The position numbers and the translations under genes are program-made. Below, one piece after another: positions 46,745 to 54,389 of a stretch of DNA of 64,000 nucleotides. The stretch comes from Streptomyces sp. GESEQ-4. GTDB taxonomy: Bacteria; Actinomycetota; Actinomycetes; Streptomycetales; Streptomycetaceae. The notes under the pieces were generated by a model. The model was not told the DNA's origin, ran no database searches, and saw only the letters and a list, made by a program, of their open reading frames with translations. Within the stretch, counting starts at the first letter, position 1. The number at the start of each line of letters is the position of its first letter. The DNA lies in the NCBI RefSeq assembly GCF_017948455.1, contig NZ_JAFFSU010000006.1:310001-374000 (forward strand). Reading direction: 5' to 3'.

Positions 46745-46817
46745 TGGAGCTAAGGAGAATTGAACTCCTGACCTCCTGCATGCCATGCAGGCGCTCTACC
46801 AACTGAGCTATAGCCCC
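46745..46817 (-). tRNA. tRNA-Ala (GGC), copy 1
   Basis: This 73-nt cloverleaf on the minus strand has a 7-bp acceptor GGGGCTA/TAGCTCC with one G-T pair, D-arm TAGCTCAGTTGGTAGAGC, anticodon stem CCTGC/GCAGG with loop ATGGCAT giving anticodon GGC, T-arm with GTTCAATTC, and discriminator A. CCA is not encoded. It is identical to the copy at 47564. A candidate promoter is on the minus strand: TTGGTG (complement of 46882-46887), 17-nt spacer, TGTAAT (complement of 46859-46864). Confidence 0.97.
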
Positions 46818-46858
46818 GCGTTGCCTTCGTGCCGGTTTCCCCCGGCGGCGACGCCAAC

Positions 46859-46887
46859 ATTACACGGTCCACCGGGGGCAACACCAA
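46859..46887 (-). promoter_or_regulatory. Candidate promoter of tRNA-Ala copy 1
   Basis: The -35 TTGGTG and -10 TGTAAT, read on the minus strand, are separated by 17 nt. The start would fall about 35 nt before the mature tRNA 5' end, leaving a leader for RNase P. Confidence 0.5.
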
Positions 46888-46908
46888 ATCGTTTCCGTCG
46901 GCTCGGAG

Positions 46909-47142
46909 TCAAGCCGTGACGAACGAGTAGAACCGCTTGAGAGTGCAGTGCTCCTCCAGGAGCCGACCGTAGATCGGCTCGCCCTCCAGCTCACGGTACG
47001 TCTCGATGGGGTCGCCTTTTATGATCAGCGCCCGCGCGCATTCCTCGCACCAGTACTGGTAGTCGGGATTGACCGGCTCCATGTCTCGGACGATCGGCGT
47101 CCCGCTGCCGCACCAGTCGCACTTTCGCCTGTGTGCACCCAT
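46909..47142 (-). CDS. Small zinc-ribbon protein A
   Basis: This 77-residue protein (ATG 47142) begins MGAHRRKCDWCGSGTPIV and has a second CxxC in YWCEECARAL, giving a four-Cys zinc-binding knuckle over residues 8-34. The rest is helical and ends CTLKRFYSFVTA. It begins 3 nt after the stop of the second zinc-ribbon gene, so the two form a small operon. Function is unknown; the Cys pattern allows nucleic-acid or protein binding. Confidence 0.78.
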   Translation of the reverse strand: MGAHRRKCDWCGSGTPIVRDMEPVNPDYQYWCEECARALIIKGDPIETYRELEGEPIYGRLLEEHCTLKRFYSFVTA

Positions 47143-47145
47143 CGA

Positions 47146-47319
47146 TCAGCTCCAGCTGTGGCCGCAGGCCGTGCACACGTAGGAAATTCCGCCGTTGTCG
47201 CCGAGGACCTGAGCGACATGGAGGGAACCGCAGGAAGGGCAGCTCAGTCGGGTCACCGTGTCCCGTGTCATCGCTGCGTCGAGGTGGTCACCGACCGCCT
47301 CACGGATGCTCGCAGGCAT
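47146..47319 (-). CDS. Small zinc-ribbon protein B
   Basis: This 57-residue protein (ATG 47319, GGAGGGAG upstream) has an N-terminal helix MPASIREAVGDHLDAAM and a C-terminal zinc ribbon LSCPSCGSLHVAQV / SYVCTACGHSWS (two CxxCG knuckles). The ribbon resembles that of TFIIS/RPA12-like or ribosomal-protein-like small folds. It is first in the two-gene unit between the duplicate tRNA-Ala genes. An in-frame start at 47373 lacks a ribosome site. Confidence 0.75.
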   Translation of the reverse strand: MPASIREAVGDHLDAAMTRDTVTRLSCPSCGSLHVAQVLGDNGGISYVCTACGHSWS

Positions 47320-47525
47320 CACTGGCTCCCTCCCGTCGGGCCGCGCCCCCTTCCGGCCGTTTGATTCTGCCACGGCCGGACCGATACGGTCAGCGACGCC
47401 TCAGTACCAGTCCGGACACGGCACTCGCCGCGACCGTCCCGGCCAGCGCGAACCTGCACGCCGGCGGCGTCTCCGTAGAGGTATACGCCTCCGGGGCCCA
47501 ACTCACTCAAACCGGTGCGAACAAA

Positions 47526-47556
47526 AAGATCCCGTCCCCGAGGGGGACGGGATCTT
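47526..47556 (-). terminator. Terminator of tRNA-Ala copy 2
   Basis: The 14-bp arms AAGATCCCGTCCCC and GGGGACGGGATCTT enclose a 3-nt loop (47540-47542). On the minus strand the hairpin is followed by a short T-run (complement of the A-run at 47523-47527). It lies 7 nt past the tRNA 3' end. Confidence 0.9.
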
Positions 47557-47563
47557 CGTCCTG

Positions 47564-47636
47564 TGGAGCTAAGGAGAATTGAACTCCTGACCTCCTGCAT
47601 GCCATGCAGGCGCTCTACCAACTGAGCTATAGCCCC
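47564..47636 (-). tRNA. tRNA-Ala (GGC), copy 2
   Basis: This gene is identical over all 73 nt to copy 1 at 46745-46817, with the same anticodon GGC and no encoded CCA. The matching sequence even extends to CTGTGGAGC just past its 3' end (47561-47563). A candidate promoter on the minus strand is TTCACT (complement of 47699-47704), 18-nt spacer, TAAAGT (complement of 47675-47680). Confidence 0.97.
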
Positions 47637-47674
47637 TGGTGTTGCCCCAGCTCTCGGCGGGGCGAACAAGAAGA

Positions 47675-47704
47675 ACTTTAGCCTGCGAGCTGCCGGAAAG
47701 TGAA
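47675..47704 (-). promoter_or_regulatory. Candidate promoter of tRNA-Ala copy 2
   Basis: TTCACT (-35) and TAAAGT (-10) on the minus strand are 18 nt apart, a good vegetative match for Streptomyces. Transcription would start about 30 nt before the tRNA. Confidence 0.5.
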
Positions 47705-47732
47705 ATCCGGGTCACGAGCCCTGGAGCAGGGC

Positions 47733-48395
47733 TCAGTCGTCGTCGCCGAGCACCGGCTCCGGCAGCGTCCCGGCGTTGTGCTCGAGCAGCCGCCAGCCGC
47801 GGGCGCCCTCGCCGAGGACGGACCAGCAGCAGTTGGACAGGCCGCCGAGGCTCTCCCAGTGGTGGGCCTCCAGGCCGAGGAGACGGCCTATGGTCGTGCG
47901 GATCGTGCCGCCGTGGCTGACCACCACGAGCGTGCCGTCGTCGGGCAGTTTCTCGGCGTGCCGGAGCACGACGGGGGCGGCGCGGTCGGCGACCTCCGTC
48001 TCCAGTTCGCCGCCGCCGCGGCGGACCGGCTCACCGCGCTTCCACGCGGCGTACTCCTCGCCGTGCCGGGCGATGATCTCCTCGTGCGTCAGCCCCTGCC
48101 AGACGCCCGCGTAGGTCTCGCGCAGCCCCTCCTCGTGGGTCACCTCCAGGCCGGTGAGCACGGAGAGCTCGGCGGCCGTGAGGGCGGCCCGCTTCAGGTC
48201 CGAGGCGACGATCGCGGCGGGCTCCAGGGAGGCCAGCAGCCGGGCGGCGCGTCGGGCCTGGGCGAGGCCTGCCTCGGTCAGGTCGACGTCGGTGGTGCCC
48301 TGGAAGCGGCGCTCCACGTTCCACGCGGTCTGGCCGTGCCGCCACAGGATGACGCGGCGGCCCCGGCCCGGCCTCGAGTCGGCGGGGGCGCTCAC
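47733..48395 (-). CDS. Histidine phosphatase superfamily protein
   Basis: This 220-residue phosphoglycerate-mutase-like phosphatase has the RHG motif in ILWRHGQTAWN (phospho-His about residue 20), ERRFQGTTDVDLTEAG, LRETYAGVWQGLTHEEI with the catalytic Glu, and VVSHGGTIRTT with the second His (about 160). The pattern fits broad-specificity acid phosphatases and CobC-like enzymes, not a full-length mutase. The start overlaps the rsfS stop by 4 nt (ATGA), so they are translationally coupled. Confidence 0.92.
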   Translation of the reverse strand: MSAPADSRPGRGRRVILWRHGQTAWNVERRFQGTTDVDLTEAGLAQARRAARLLASLEPAAIVASDLKRAALTAAELSVLTGLEVTHEEGLRETYAGVWQGLTHEEIIARHGEEYAAWKRGEPVRRGGGELETEVADRAAPVVLRHAEKLPDDGTLVVVSHGGTIRTTIGRLLGLEAHHWESLGGLSNCCWSVLGEGARGWRLLEHNAGTLPEPVLGDDD

Positions 48396-48835
48396 CGCAG
48401 CCCTCCGAACTCTGCGGCGTCCTCCTCGGCCTGCAGCTTGGCGTGCTCGGCGGCCTTGCCCCGGGTGGCCTTGGCGTCGGCGGGCAGCTCGAGCTCGGGG
48501 CAGTCCTTCCAGAGCCGCTCCAGGGCGTAGAAGACCCGCTCCTCGCTGTGCTGGACGTGGACGACGATGTCGACGTAGTCGAGCAGCACCCAGCGGGCCT
48601 CGCGGTCGCCCTCCCTGCGCACCGGCTTGGCGCCGAGCTCCTTCTGGAGGCGCTCCTCGATCTCGTCGACGATCGACTTGACCTGGCGGTCGTTGGGCGC
48701 GGAGGCCAGCAGGAAGGCGTCCGTGATCGACAGCACATCGCTGACGTCGTAGGCGATGATGTCGTGGGCGAGCTTGTCTGCGGCCGCCTGCGCGGCGGTG
48801 TTGATGAGCTCGGTGGAGCGGTCAGTCGCGGTCAC
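48392..48835 (-). CDS. rsfS: Ribosomal silencing factor RsfS
   Basis: RsfS (147 aa) binds uL14 and blocks subunit joining under starvation. Family motifs are AADKLAHDIIAYDVSDVLSITDAFLLASAPNDRQV (about 19-53) and WVLLDYVDIVVHVQHSEERVFYALERLW (about 82-109), followed by an actinobacterial charged tail. It follows the LCP gene at a 135-nt distance and is coupled to the phosphatase. The nadD-LCP-rsfS order is standard for Streptomyces. Confidence 0.95.
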   Translation of the reverse strand: MTATDRSTELINTAAQAAADKLAHDIIAYDVSDVLSITDAFLLASAPNDRQVKSIVDEIEERLQKELGAKPVRREGDREARWVLLDYVDIVVHVQHSEERVFYALERLWKDCPELELPADAKATRGKAAEHAKLQAEEDAAEFGGLR

Positions 48836-48970
48836 TACGTGGCTTTCGGTCGGCGGTCACTTGACATCAAGGGTCTCACGACCCGCCGACGGCACCCCAC
48901 GTGATTAAACGGATCACTCCCGATCGCCTCCTGAGCGCTCCTGATCACTCCTGTTCGCTCGCTGCGGCGC

Positions 48971-50794
48971 TCACGACGAGGACGGCTCGTAGTCCTGGCC
49001 CAGCACCACCGACACGTCCGCGTTCGAGGACCCCTTGCCCTTGGTGACGGCGCTGGTGGGCAGGCCCAGGGTCTTGGCGACCTCGGTGGCGTTCTCCTTG
49101 TCGGCGGCATCGGTGTAGGTGACCTTGGACGCCGCCTGGGCGCCGGACGCCGTACCGCCCTCCAGGAAGGTGAAGCCGCCGTTGAGGAGCACCACGCGGG
49201 CCTTCTCGGTGTTGTCCTTGGTGCCGCTGGCGTTCTGGACGGAGACGCGGACGGCCGCGTCCTTGTCGGGGCTCTTCGCGGTGCCGCCGAGGACGTCCTT
49301 GACCACGCTGTCGCTCGCCTGCGCGCTGAGCGTGCCGTCGGTCTGGACGGGCAGCAGCGCCGTCTTGTAGTCGCCGCCCTTGGCGAGGTCGGCGAGCTTG
49401 GCGAGGAAGGTGCCCAGGTCCTTGTCGGTCAGCGACGGGTCGAGGATCTGCGCCAGCGTCTGCACGGTGGTGGTGGCCGCCGTCGCGTCGGAGGACAGCT
49501 TGCGCAGCACGGCCTGCATGACCTGCCCGAACCGCTCCAGCTGAGCGTTCTGGGCCTCGCCGGAGGCGCGGTAGGTGGCGTAGGCGACGGCCATCTTGCC
49601 GCTGAGGGTCTGGTCCTCGCCCTTGCTCACCAGGGGCGCGGCGCCCTTCTTCTTGGCGTCGGGGTCGGGCACGTCGGTGTTGGTGGTGACGTCGACGTTG
49701 CCGACCAGGTCAACCAGGTTCTGCAGATACGGGGTGTCCAGCCGCCAGGTGCCCTGGATCCGGGTGCCGAGGACGGTGTCGAGGGCCTCGCGCGTTCCGG
49801 AGGAGCCGTCGTCCTCGACGGACTTGGCGAGGGTGGTCGTGGTGCCGTCGTCGCCGGTCATGGCGAGGGAGTTGGGCAACAGCACCGTGGTGCCCTGCTT
49901 GGTCGTCGCGTTGTCGACGAGCAGCGCCGTGGCGGTGCCGCCCTGCTTGGTGTCGTGCAGATGGACGACGATCACGTCCCGCTTCTGGGCGCCCACGGCC
50001 GTCGCCTCGCCCGTCTTCGAGTCGTCGGAGGAGGACAGGCCGGGCAGCTTGCCCGCGTACCAGAGGTAGCCGACCCCGCCGACCGCGACCAGGGCGAGTA
50101 CGACCACCAGGGCGACGACCCGGCTACGGGCGCGGCGCCGGGCCTCCTCGCGGCGCTCGGTGCGGTTCTCCGTGAACGCCAGCCAGTCGATGACGTCCTC
50201 GGGGTCGCCCTCGGGATCCTCGACGAAGGCGAACTGCTCGGTGTGGTAGTCCCGTTCGTGGTCGTCCCGTTCGGGCTGCGCGGAGGCGGCGGCCTCGTGC
50301 TCGGCCGGACCGGCCTGCTGCGGGATGTAGGCGGTCTGCTCGGCGGTGCGCTGCTCGACGCGCGGCTGCCGGCCGCCGGCCGCGGCCTGGCCGTAGGGGT
50401 CGTACGGCGTGGCGGTCGGGGTGCCCCCTCGGCCGCGGTTGCCGAAGGCGTCGAAGGAGGAGGCGGTGGGCGCCTGCTGACCGGTGTCGTAGGGGTCGTA
50501 CGGCGAAACCGGTTGCTGGGAACCGGTGTCATAGGGAGGAACCGGTTGCTGCGCGCCCGTGTCGTACGGGTCGTAGGAGGGCGCCGGCGGCTGCTGGCCC
50601 GTGCTGTACGGGTCGTAGCCGTAGCCCTGCTGGCCGCCGTGCTGTTGCTGTGCGTACGGGTCGTACGACTGCTGCTGCGGGAGCTGCTGAGCCGGGACCT
50701 GCCGGTACATCGGCCGGCCGTACTCGTCGTAGCCGACGATTTCGTACTGGTCGCCGTGGTCGCCGGGGTACCCCGCGTCGTATCGGTCGTTCAC
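48971..50794 (-). CDS. LCP-family/LytR C-terminal domain membrane protein (PdtA-like)
   Basis: This 607-residue protein starts at GTG 50794. A cytosolic Tyr/Pro/Gln-rich N-terminus has YDPY-type repeats (about 40-145), then an acidic stretch and one transmembrane helix at about 223-248. The outer part has an LCP-like domain (about 270-490) and a C-terminal LytR_C domain (about 500-600; VRVSVQNASGTKDNTEKARVVLLNGGF). LCP proteins transfer wall polymers onto peptidoglycan. Here the usual PRD active-site tripeptide is replaced (VLLPNSL), though Arg remain in YATYRAS and QLERFGQ. From memory the S. coelicolor gene in this position, between nadD and rsfS, is pdtA, a polydiglycosylphosphate transferase needed for sporulation. 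An upstream in-frame extension inside nadD is rejected. Confidence 0.85.
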   Translation of the reverse strand: MNDRYDAGYPGDHGDQYEIVGYDEYGRPMYRQVPAQQLPQQQSYDPYAQQQHGGQQGYGYDPYSTGQQPPAPSYDPYDTGAQQPVPPYDTGSQQPVSPYDPYDTGQQAPTASSFDAFGNRGRGGTPTATPYDPYGQAAAGGRQPRVEQRTAEQTAYIPQQAGPAEHEAAASAQPERDDHERDYHTEQFAFVEDPEGDPEDVIDWLAFTENRTERREEARRRARSRVVALVVVLALVAVGGVGYLWYAGKLPGLSSSDDSKTGEATAVGAQKRDVIVVHLHDTKQGGTATALLVDNATTKQGTTVLLPNSLAMTGDDGTTTTLAKSVEDDGSSGTREALDTVLGTRIQGTWRLDTPYLQNLVDLVGNVDVTTNTDVPDPDAKKKGAAPLVSKGEDQTLSGKMAVAYATYRASGEAQNAQLERFGQVMQAVLRKLSSDATAATTTVQTLAQILDPSLTDKDLGTFLAKLADLAKGGDYKTALLPVQTDGTLSAQASDSVVKDVLGGTAKSPDKDAAVRVSVQNASGTKDNTEKARVVLLNGGFTFLEGGTASGAQAASKVTYTDAADKENATEVAKTLGLPTSAVTKGKGSSNADVSVVLGQDYEPSSS

Positions 50795-50810
50795 CGGTGC
50801 CCCTCTCGGC

Positions 50811-51422
50811 TCACTCGCCGCGGTACAGCTCGCGCTTGTCGATGTAGCGCACGACTCCGTCCGGCACCATGTACCAGATGGGGTCTCCCTTGGCGACTCT
50901 CGCACGGCAATCGGTGGACGAGATGGCCAGTGCGGGAACCTCCACAAGCGACACACCGCCCTCGGGGAGACCGGCGTCCGTCAGATGGTGGCCGGGGCGG
51001 GTGACCCCGATGAAGTGCGCGAGGGAGAACAGTTCCTCGGTGTCCCGCCAGGTCAGGAGCTGGGCGAGGGCGTCGGCGCCCGTGATGAAGAACAGGTCCG
51101 TGTCGGGGTTGAGCGCGCGCAGGTCGCGCAGGGTGTCGACGGTGTACGTCGGCCCGCCGCGGTCGATGTCGATACGGCTCACCGAGAACTGCGGGTTCTC
51201 GGCGGTCGCGATGACCGTCATCAGATAGCGGTCCTCGGCCGGGGAGACCTTGCGGTGGCTCTTCTGCCAGGGCTGGCCGGTGGGGACGAACACCACTTCG
51301 TCCAGGTGGAACTGCGCGGCGACCTCGCTGGCCGCCACGAGGTGACCGTGGTGGATCGGGTCAAACGTCCCGCCCATGACGCCGAGGCGGCGCTTGCCCG
51401 CGCTCGTCGGGCCGGTAGGCAT
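50811..51422 (-). CDS. nadD: Nicotinate-nucleotide adenylyltransferase
   Basis: NadD (203 aa) makes nicotinate adenine dinucleotide from NaMN and ATP. The nucleotidyltransferase motif [17 protein letters not shown] (about 16-32) and the C-terminal [15 protein letters not shown] with the ISSTxxR motif are clear; [11 protein letters not shown] is also typical. I choose ATG 51422 ([10 protein letters not shown]) because GGGAG lies about 8 nt upstream; ATG 51437 has a weaker site. The LCP gene follows 16 nt later, so they are probably co-transcribed. Confidence 0.94.
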   Translation of the reverse strand: MPTGPTSAGKRRLGVMGGTFDPIHHGHLVAASEVAAQFHLDEVVFVPTGQPWQKSHRKVSPAEDRYLMTVIATAENPQFSVSRIDIDRGGPTYTVDTLRDLRALNPDTDLFFITGADALAQLLTWRDTEELFSLAHFIGVTRPGHHLTDAGLPEGGVSLVEVPALAISSTDCRARVAKGDPIWYMVPDGVVRYIDKRELYRGE

Positions 51423-51483
51423 GTCCTGCTCTCCCATGCGTGCAGACCCTACCGGCCCGTCCTGAGGACTCCGGCCTCAGGCT

Positions 51484-51648
51484 TCAGCGGTCGCGGTTGA
51501 AGCGGGTGGTGATCCACAGCAGAAGCAGCAGGATGAAGAGCGCGCCGCCGCCGGTCAGATAGGCGCTGAGGCTCTCGTGGCTGCCGCCATGCTCCTCGCC
51601 CTCGGCGGCGAGGGTGACCAACTGGGCTGCGGTGCTGGGGAAGCTCAT
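51484..51648 (-). CDS. 54-residue single-helix membrane protein
   Basis: This short ORF, MSFPSTAAQLVTLAAEG to FNRDR-stop, has a soluble Gly/Glu/His-rich first half and one transmembrane helix at about 31-48 (LTGGGALFILLLLLWITTRF), then a basic end: type N-out/C-in by the positive-inside rule. It lies 61 nt upstream of nadD on the same strand. The ribosome site is weak (GGTACTGCCGAAG). Codon use is normal for Streptomyces (G/C third positions), supporting it as real. Confidence 0.72.
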   Translation of the reverse strand: MSFPSTAAQLVTLAAEGEEHGGSHESLSAYLTGGGALFILLLLLWITTRFNRDR

Positions 51649-51778
51649 CTTCGGCAGTACCTATCCGGTGTGGGCGGGATAAAGATGTCGGCCCATGGTA
51701 AGCGGGCGGCCCGGCAGCCCTCACGCCGACTCCGCCGTCGGTACACGGCGGCCGGGACGGAGGAACTTCCCGGCCGTT

Positions 51779-51940
51779 TCAGTCGTCCTTTTGTTTGTAC
51801 CCCCGCAGCAGGAACCACGCGGTCAGGACACAGCCCAGCACCATCACGATCAGTACGACCCGGAGCAGGTTCCCCGCCCCTTGCTGTTCGGCGGCGTTCG
51901 CGGCTCCGGCGAGCCAGGCGGACGCGGGGCTGTGCTCCAT
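51779..51940 (-). CDS. 53-residue single-helix membrane protein
   Basis: This short ORF, MEHSPASAWLAG to YKQKDD-stop, starts at ATG 51940 with a strong AAGGAG 7 nt upstream. It has a soluble Ala-rich N-terminal part (about 1-24), a transmembrane helix at about 26-46 (LLRVVLIVMVLGCVLTAWFLL) and a Lys-rich cytosolic end (RGYKQKDD). It has the same orientation and topology as the 54-residue protein 130 nt downstream. It is divergent from the M48 peptidase gene. No family is recognised. Confidence 0.75.
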   Translation of the reverse strand: MEHSPASAWLAGAANAAEQQGAGNLLRVVLIVMVLGCVLTAWFLLRGYKQKDD

Positions 51941-52063
51941 GACGGACTCCTTCGCTGTACTGCCCGTCCACGGTATATCCGCCTAGGCTGGGCTCTGCTT
52001 CGGGGGCGCAAAGGGCCGCACAAGGGTCCGCAAAGGGCCACACACACGCACATGGGGGAAGAC

Positions 52064-53185
52064 ATGTCCGACGGCCACGAGCACAACGGGCACGAGAACG
52101 TGCCGAGCAGGCAGCGCAGGCGCTTCCCTGGAATCTCCTCGCGTGCGTACGAGCATCCGGCCGACCGCTCCGCCCTGGTGGCGCTGCGCAAGCTGAGCGG
52201 CTTCGACACGGTCTTCAAGGCGCTCAGCGGTCTGCTGCCCGAGCGCAGCCTCAGGCTGCTGTTCCTGTCCGACTCGGTGCGCGTCTCGGACCAGCAGTTC
52301 GCCCACCTCAACGACATGCTGCGGGACGCCTGTTACATCCTGGACCTGGAGAAGGTCCCGCCGATGTACGTCAACCAGGACCCGCAGCCGAACGCGATGT
52401 GCATCGGCCTGGACGAGCCGATCATCGTCGTCACCACCGGCCTCGTCGAGCTGCTCGACGAGGAGGAGATGCGCGCGGTCGTCGGGCACGAGGTGGGCCA
52501 CGCCCTGTCCGGCCACGCCGTGTACCGGACCATCCTGCTGTTCCTGACCAACCTCGCGCTCAGGGTCGCCTGGATCCCGCTGGGCAACCTGGCGATCATG
52601 GCGATCGTGACCGCGCTGCGCGAGTGGTTCCGCAAGTCGGAGCTGTCCGCGGACCGCGCGGGCCTCCTCGTCGGCCAGGACCTCACGGCCTCGATGCGCG
52701 GCCTGATGAAGCTGGCCGGCGGCAACCACCTGCACGAGATGAACGTGGACGCGTTCCTGAAGCAGGCCGAGGAGTACGAGGCGGGCGGCGACCTGCGCGA
52801 CTCCGTGCTGAAGATCCTTAACGTGCTGCCGCGCTCCCACCCCTTCACCACCATCCGGGCGGCCGAGCTGAAGAAGTGGTCCGAGTCCCGCGACTACCAG
52901 CGGATCATGGACGGCCACTACCCGCGGCGCAGCGAGGACAAGGACACCTCGGTCTCGGACTCGTTCCGGGACTCGGCGTCGCACTACGCCACGCACGTCA
53001 AGACGTCCAAGGACCCGCTGATGAAGCTGGTGAGCGATCTCGCCGGCGGGGCGGGGGACCTGGGCGGCCGGGTGCGCCGTGGCTTCAGCGGCTTCGCCGG
53101 CCCGGCGGGCGGCTCGGCCGAGTCCACACCGAAGGACCAGCCGCCGCGCGACGACAGCACGGGTCCGGACGACGACAATCGCTGA
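52064..53185 (+). CDS. M48 family zinc metallopeptidase
   Basis: This 373-residue protein starts MSDGHEHNGHENV at ATG 52064 with GGGGGA about 5 nt upstream; an in-frame ATG at 52052 overlaps that site. The peptidase domain (about 85-290) has the zinc motif HEVGHALSGH (about 142-151) and the third-ligand region SELSADRAGL (about 203). Two hydrophobic helices (TILLFLTNLALRVAWIPLG and NLAIMAIVTAL, about 156-185) sit between them, as in HtpX-like M48 enzymes, which act on membrane proteins. The C-terminus is Gly/Pro/Asp-rich. Its position among envelope genes suggests a quality-control role, which is inferred. Confidence 0.9.
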   Translation: MSDGHEHNGHENVPSRQRRRFPGISSRAYEHPADRSALVALRKLSGFDTVFKALSGLLPERSLRLLFLSDSVRVSDQQFAHLNDMLRDACYILDLEKVPPMYVNQDPQPNAMCIGLDEPIIVVTTGLVELLDEEEMRAVVGHEVGHALSGHAVYRTILLFLTNLALRVAWIPLGNLAIMAIVTALREWFRKSELSADRAGLLVGQDLTASMRGLMKLAGGNHLHEMNVDAFLKQAEEYEAGGDLRDSVLKILNVLPRSHPFTTIRAAELKKWSESRDYQRIMDGHYPRRSEDKDTSVSDSFRDSASHYATHVKTSKDPLMKLVSDLAGGAGDLGGRVRRGFSGFAGPAGGSAESTPKDQPPRDDSTGPDDDNR

Positions 53186-53203
53186 CCTGACCGAGGGTCC
53201 GGT

Positions 53204-54277
53204 TCACACCTTCGGCTGCGCGCTCTGCGCCAGCGTCCCGCACAGCGCCGTCGCGCTGCCCGTGGCGTAGGGGTCCGTGCCGGCCGGTCCGCCGCCCTTG
53301 GCGGTCTGGCCGGCCAGCAGCGGGCGCAGCTGGTTGGTGGAGTCGCCGGCGCAGGAGACCGGCCCGGCCTGGACGTAGGAGACGGCCAGCTGGGCCTGCT
53401 GGAGGCGCAGGTCGTCGCGGTCGAAGCGGAAGTGCAGCTCACGGCGGACGGTGAACAGGGACGCCTCGGCCTTCTCGCCGGCGCCGGTGGGTCGTAGCGC
53501 GTACACGAAGGTGTGGTCCGAGGTGACCTCGAGCGTGGACGCGTCGGCCTCGGCCGCGTGCAGGCTGCCCTGGACGCGGATCTTGTCGTCGGCCAGCTCG
53601 GTCCTGTTCGGGTCGAAGCGAACCAGCCATCCGGTCGGCGCATGCCTGCCGTCGGCGGTCGGCTGCCGGAAACTCTGGTCGAACTGGTCGAGTTGGTCCG
53701 GGGCGACCAGGACCCGCACGGGCCGGACCTGTCCGCCGGTGAGCACGTCCGGGTAGAGGGAAGAGCGGACGAGGTAGTCCTTGGCGGTGTTCAGGGCGCT
53801 CACGACCTGGCTGTCCGAGAAGTGCTCGGTGCGCCGGGTGGCGGGCAGTGGTATCCCCTCGGCGCCGACGCGGAACTGCGCGGCGGGGCTGTGCGCGAAC
53901 AGTTCCTCGGGGTCCGCGGAGCCGGGCACCTTGCCCTGCGGGGCGAGCGGGATGACGGTCATCCGCAGGGGCTCGACGGGCTGCCGGGCCTGCGGGGTCT
54001 GGTAGGGGTGCCGTACACCCATGTAGATCGCGGTGCCGAAGGCGACCGCGATCAGCAGGACCAGGATCAGCGCCTGCCGGGACAGGCCGCTCCGCCGCAC
54101 CGGCGGCCGGCGCCGTACGGCGGGCGCGTGGTCGGCGATGCGCTCCTGTGCGGAGAACTCCTGAAGACGGGCAGCCCGGACGAACGATTCGTCGAAGACG
54201 ACGGATCGGTATTCGTCCTCGCCACCTCCGGGGCCGCCCTCGGGTGTCCCCTCGTGTGGGTCTGAAGGCCCTCCCAT
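53204..54277 (-). CDS. Membrane protein, paralogue 1 with SVVFDE motif
   Basis: This 357-residue protein begins MGGPSDPHEGTPEGG at ATG 54277. A cytosolic part (1-65) contains the motif SVVFDESFVRAARLQEFSAQER (core about 24-46), one transmembrane helix lies at about 70-87 (ALILVLLIAVAFGTAIYMG), and a large extracytoplasmic beta-rich domain follows with two late Cys (VSCAGDS, ALCGTLA). The same motif and topology occur in the next gene. A TACTCT box lies 6 nt before the ATG (complement of 54284-54289), consistent with a leaderless mRNA. No enzyme motif is seen; an envelope scaffold role is a guess. Confidence 0.82.
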   Translation of the reverse strand: MGGPSDPHEGTPEGGPGGGEDEYRSVVFDESFVRAARLQEFSAQERIADHAPAVRRRPPVRRSGLSRQALILVLLIAVAFGTAIYMGVRHPYQTPQARQPVEPLRMTVIPLAPQGKVPGSADPEELFAHSPAAQFRVGAEGIPLPATRRTEHFSDSQVVSALNTAKDYLVRSSLYPDVLTGGQVRPVRVLVAPDQLDQFDQSFRQPTADGRHAPTGWLVRFDPNRTELADDKIRVQGSLHAAEADASTLEVTSDHTFVYALRPTGAGEKAEASLFTVRRELHFRFDRDDLRLQQAQLAVSYVQAGPVSCAGDSTNQLRPLLAGQTAKGGGPAGTDPYATGSATALCGTLAQSAQPKV

Positions 54278-54283
54278 ATCTTC

Positions 54284-54289
54284 AGAGTA
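54284..54289 (-). promoter_or_regulatory. Candidate -10 box giving a leaderless start (paralogue 1)
   Basis: TACTCT on the minus strand, 6 nt before ATG 54277. An upstream TTTACC at a 16-nt spacing is a fair -35. No Shine-Dalgarno sequence is present between box and start. Confidence 0.45.
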
Positions 54290-54389
54290 GGTCTCCGGGA
54301 GGCCAGGTAAACGCCCTGGTATACGACAAGTTCTGACAGGTTCTCACCAGGATGGCCCCAGGGTGATCAGGGCCTGTCGGGGGCGGATG

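Noticed and set aside
46266..46802. Minus-strand ORF beginning MVERLHGMQEVRSSILLSS
   Set aside because: It translates tRNA-Ala copy 1 and runs antisense over the NuoF-like gene.
46745..47636. Integrative element between the duplicate tRNA-Ala genes
   Set aside because: Only 0.8 kb with no integrase or recombination genes, and both tRNAs are full length.
47319..47669. Minus-strand ORF whose product includes IAQLVERLHGMQEVRSSILLSS
   Set aside because: That peptide is the translation of tRNA-Ala copy 2, a familiar false gene call.
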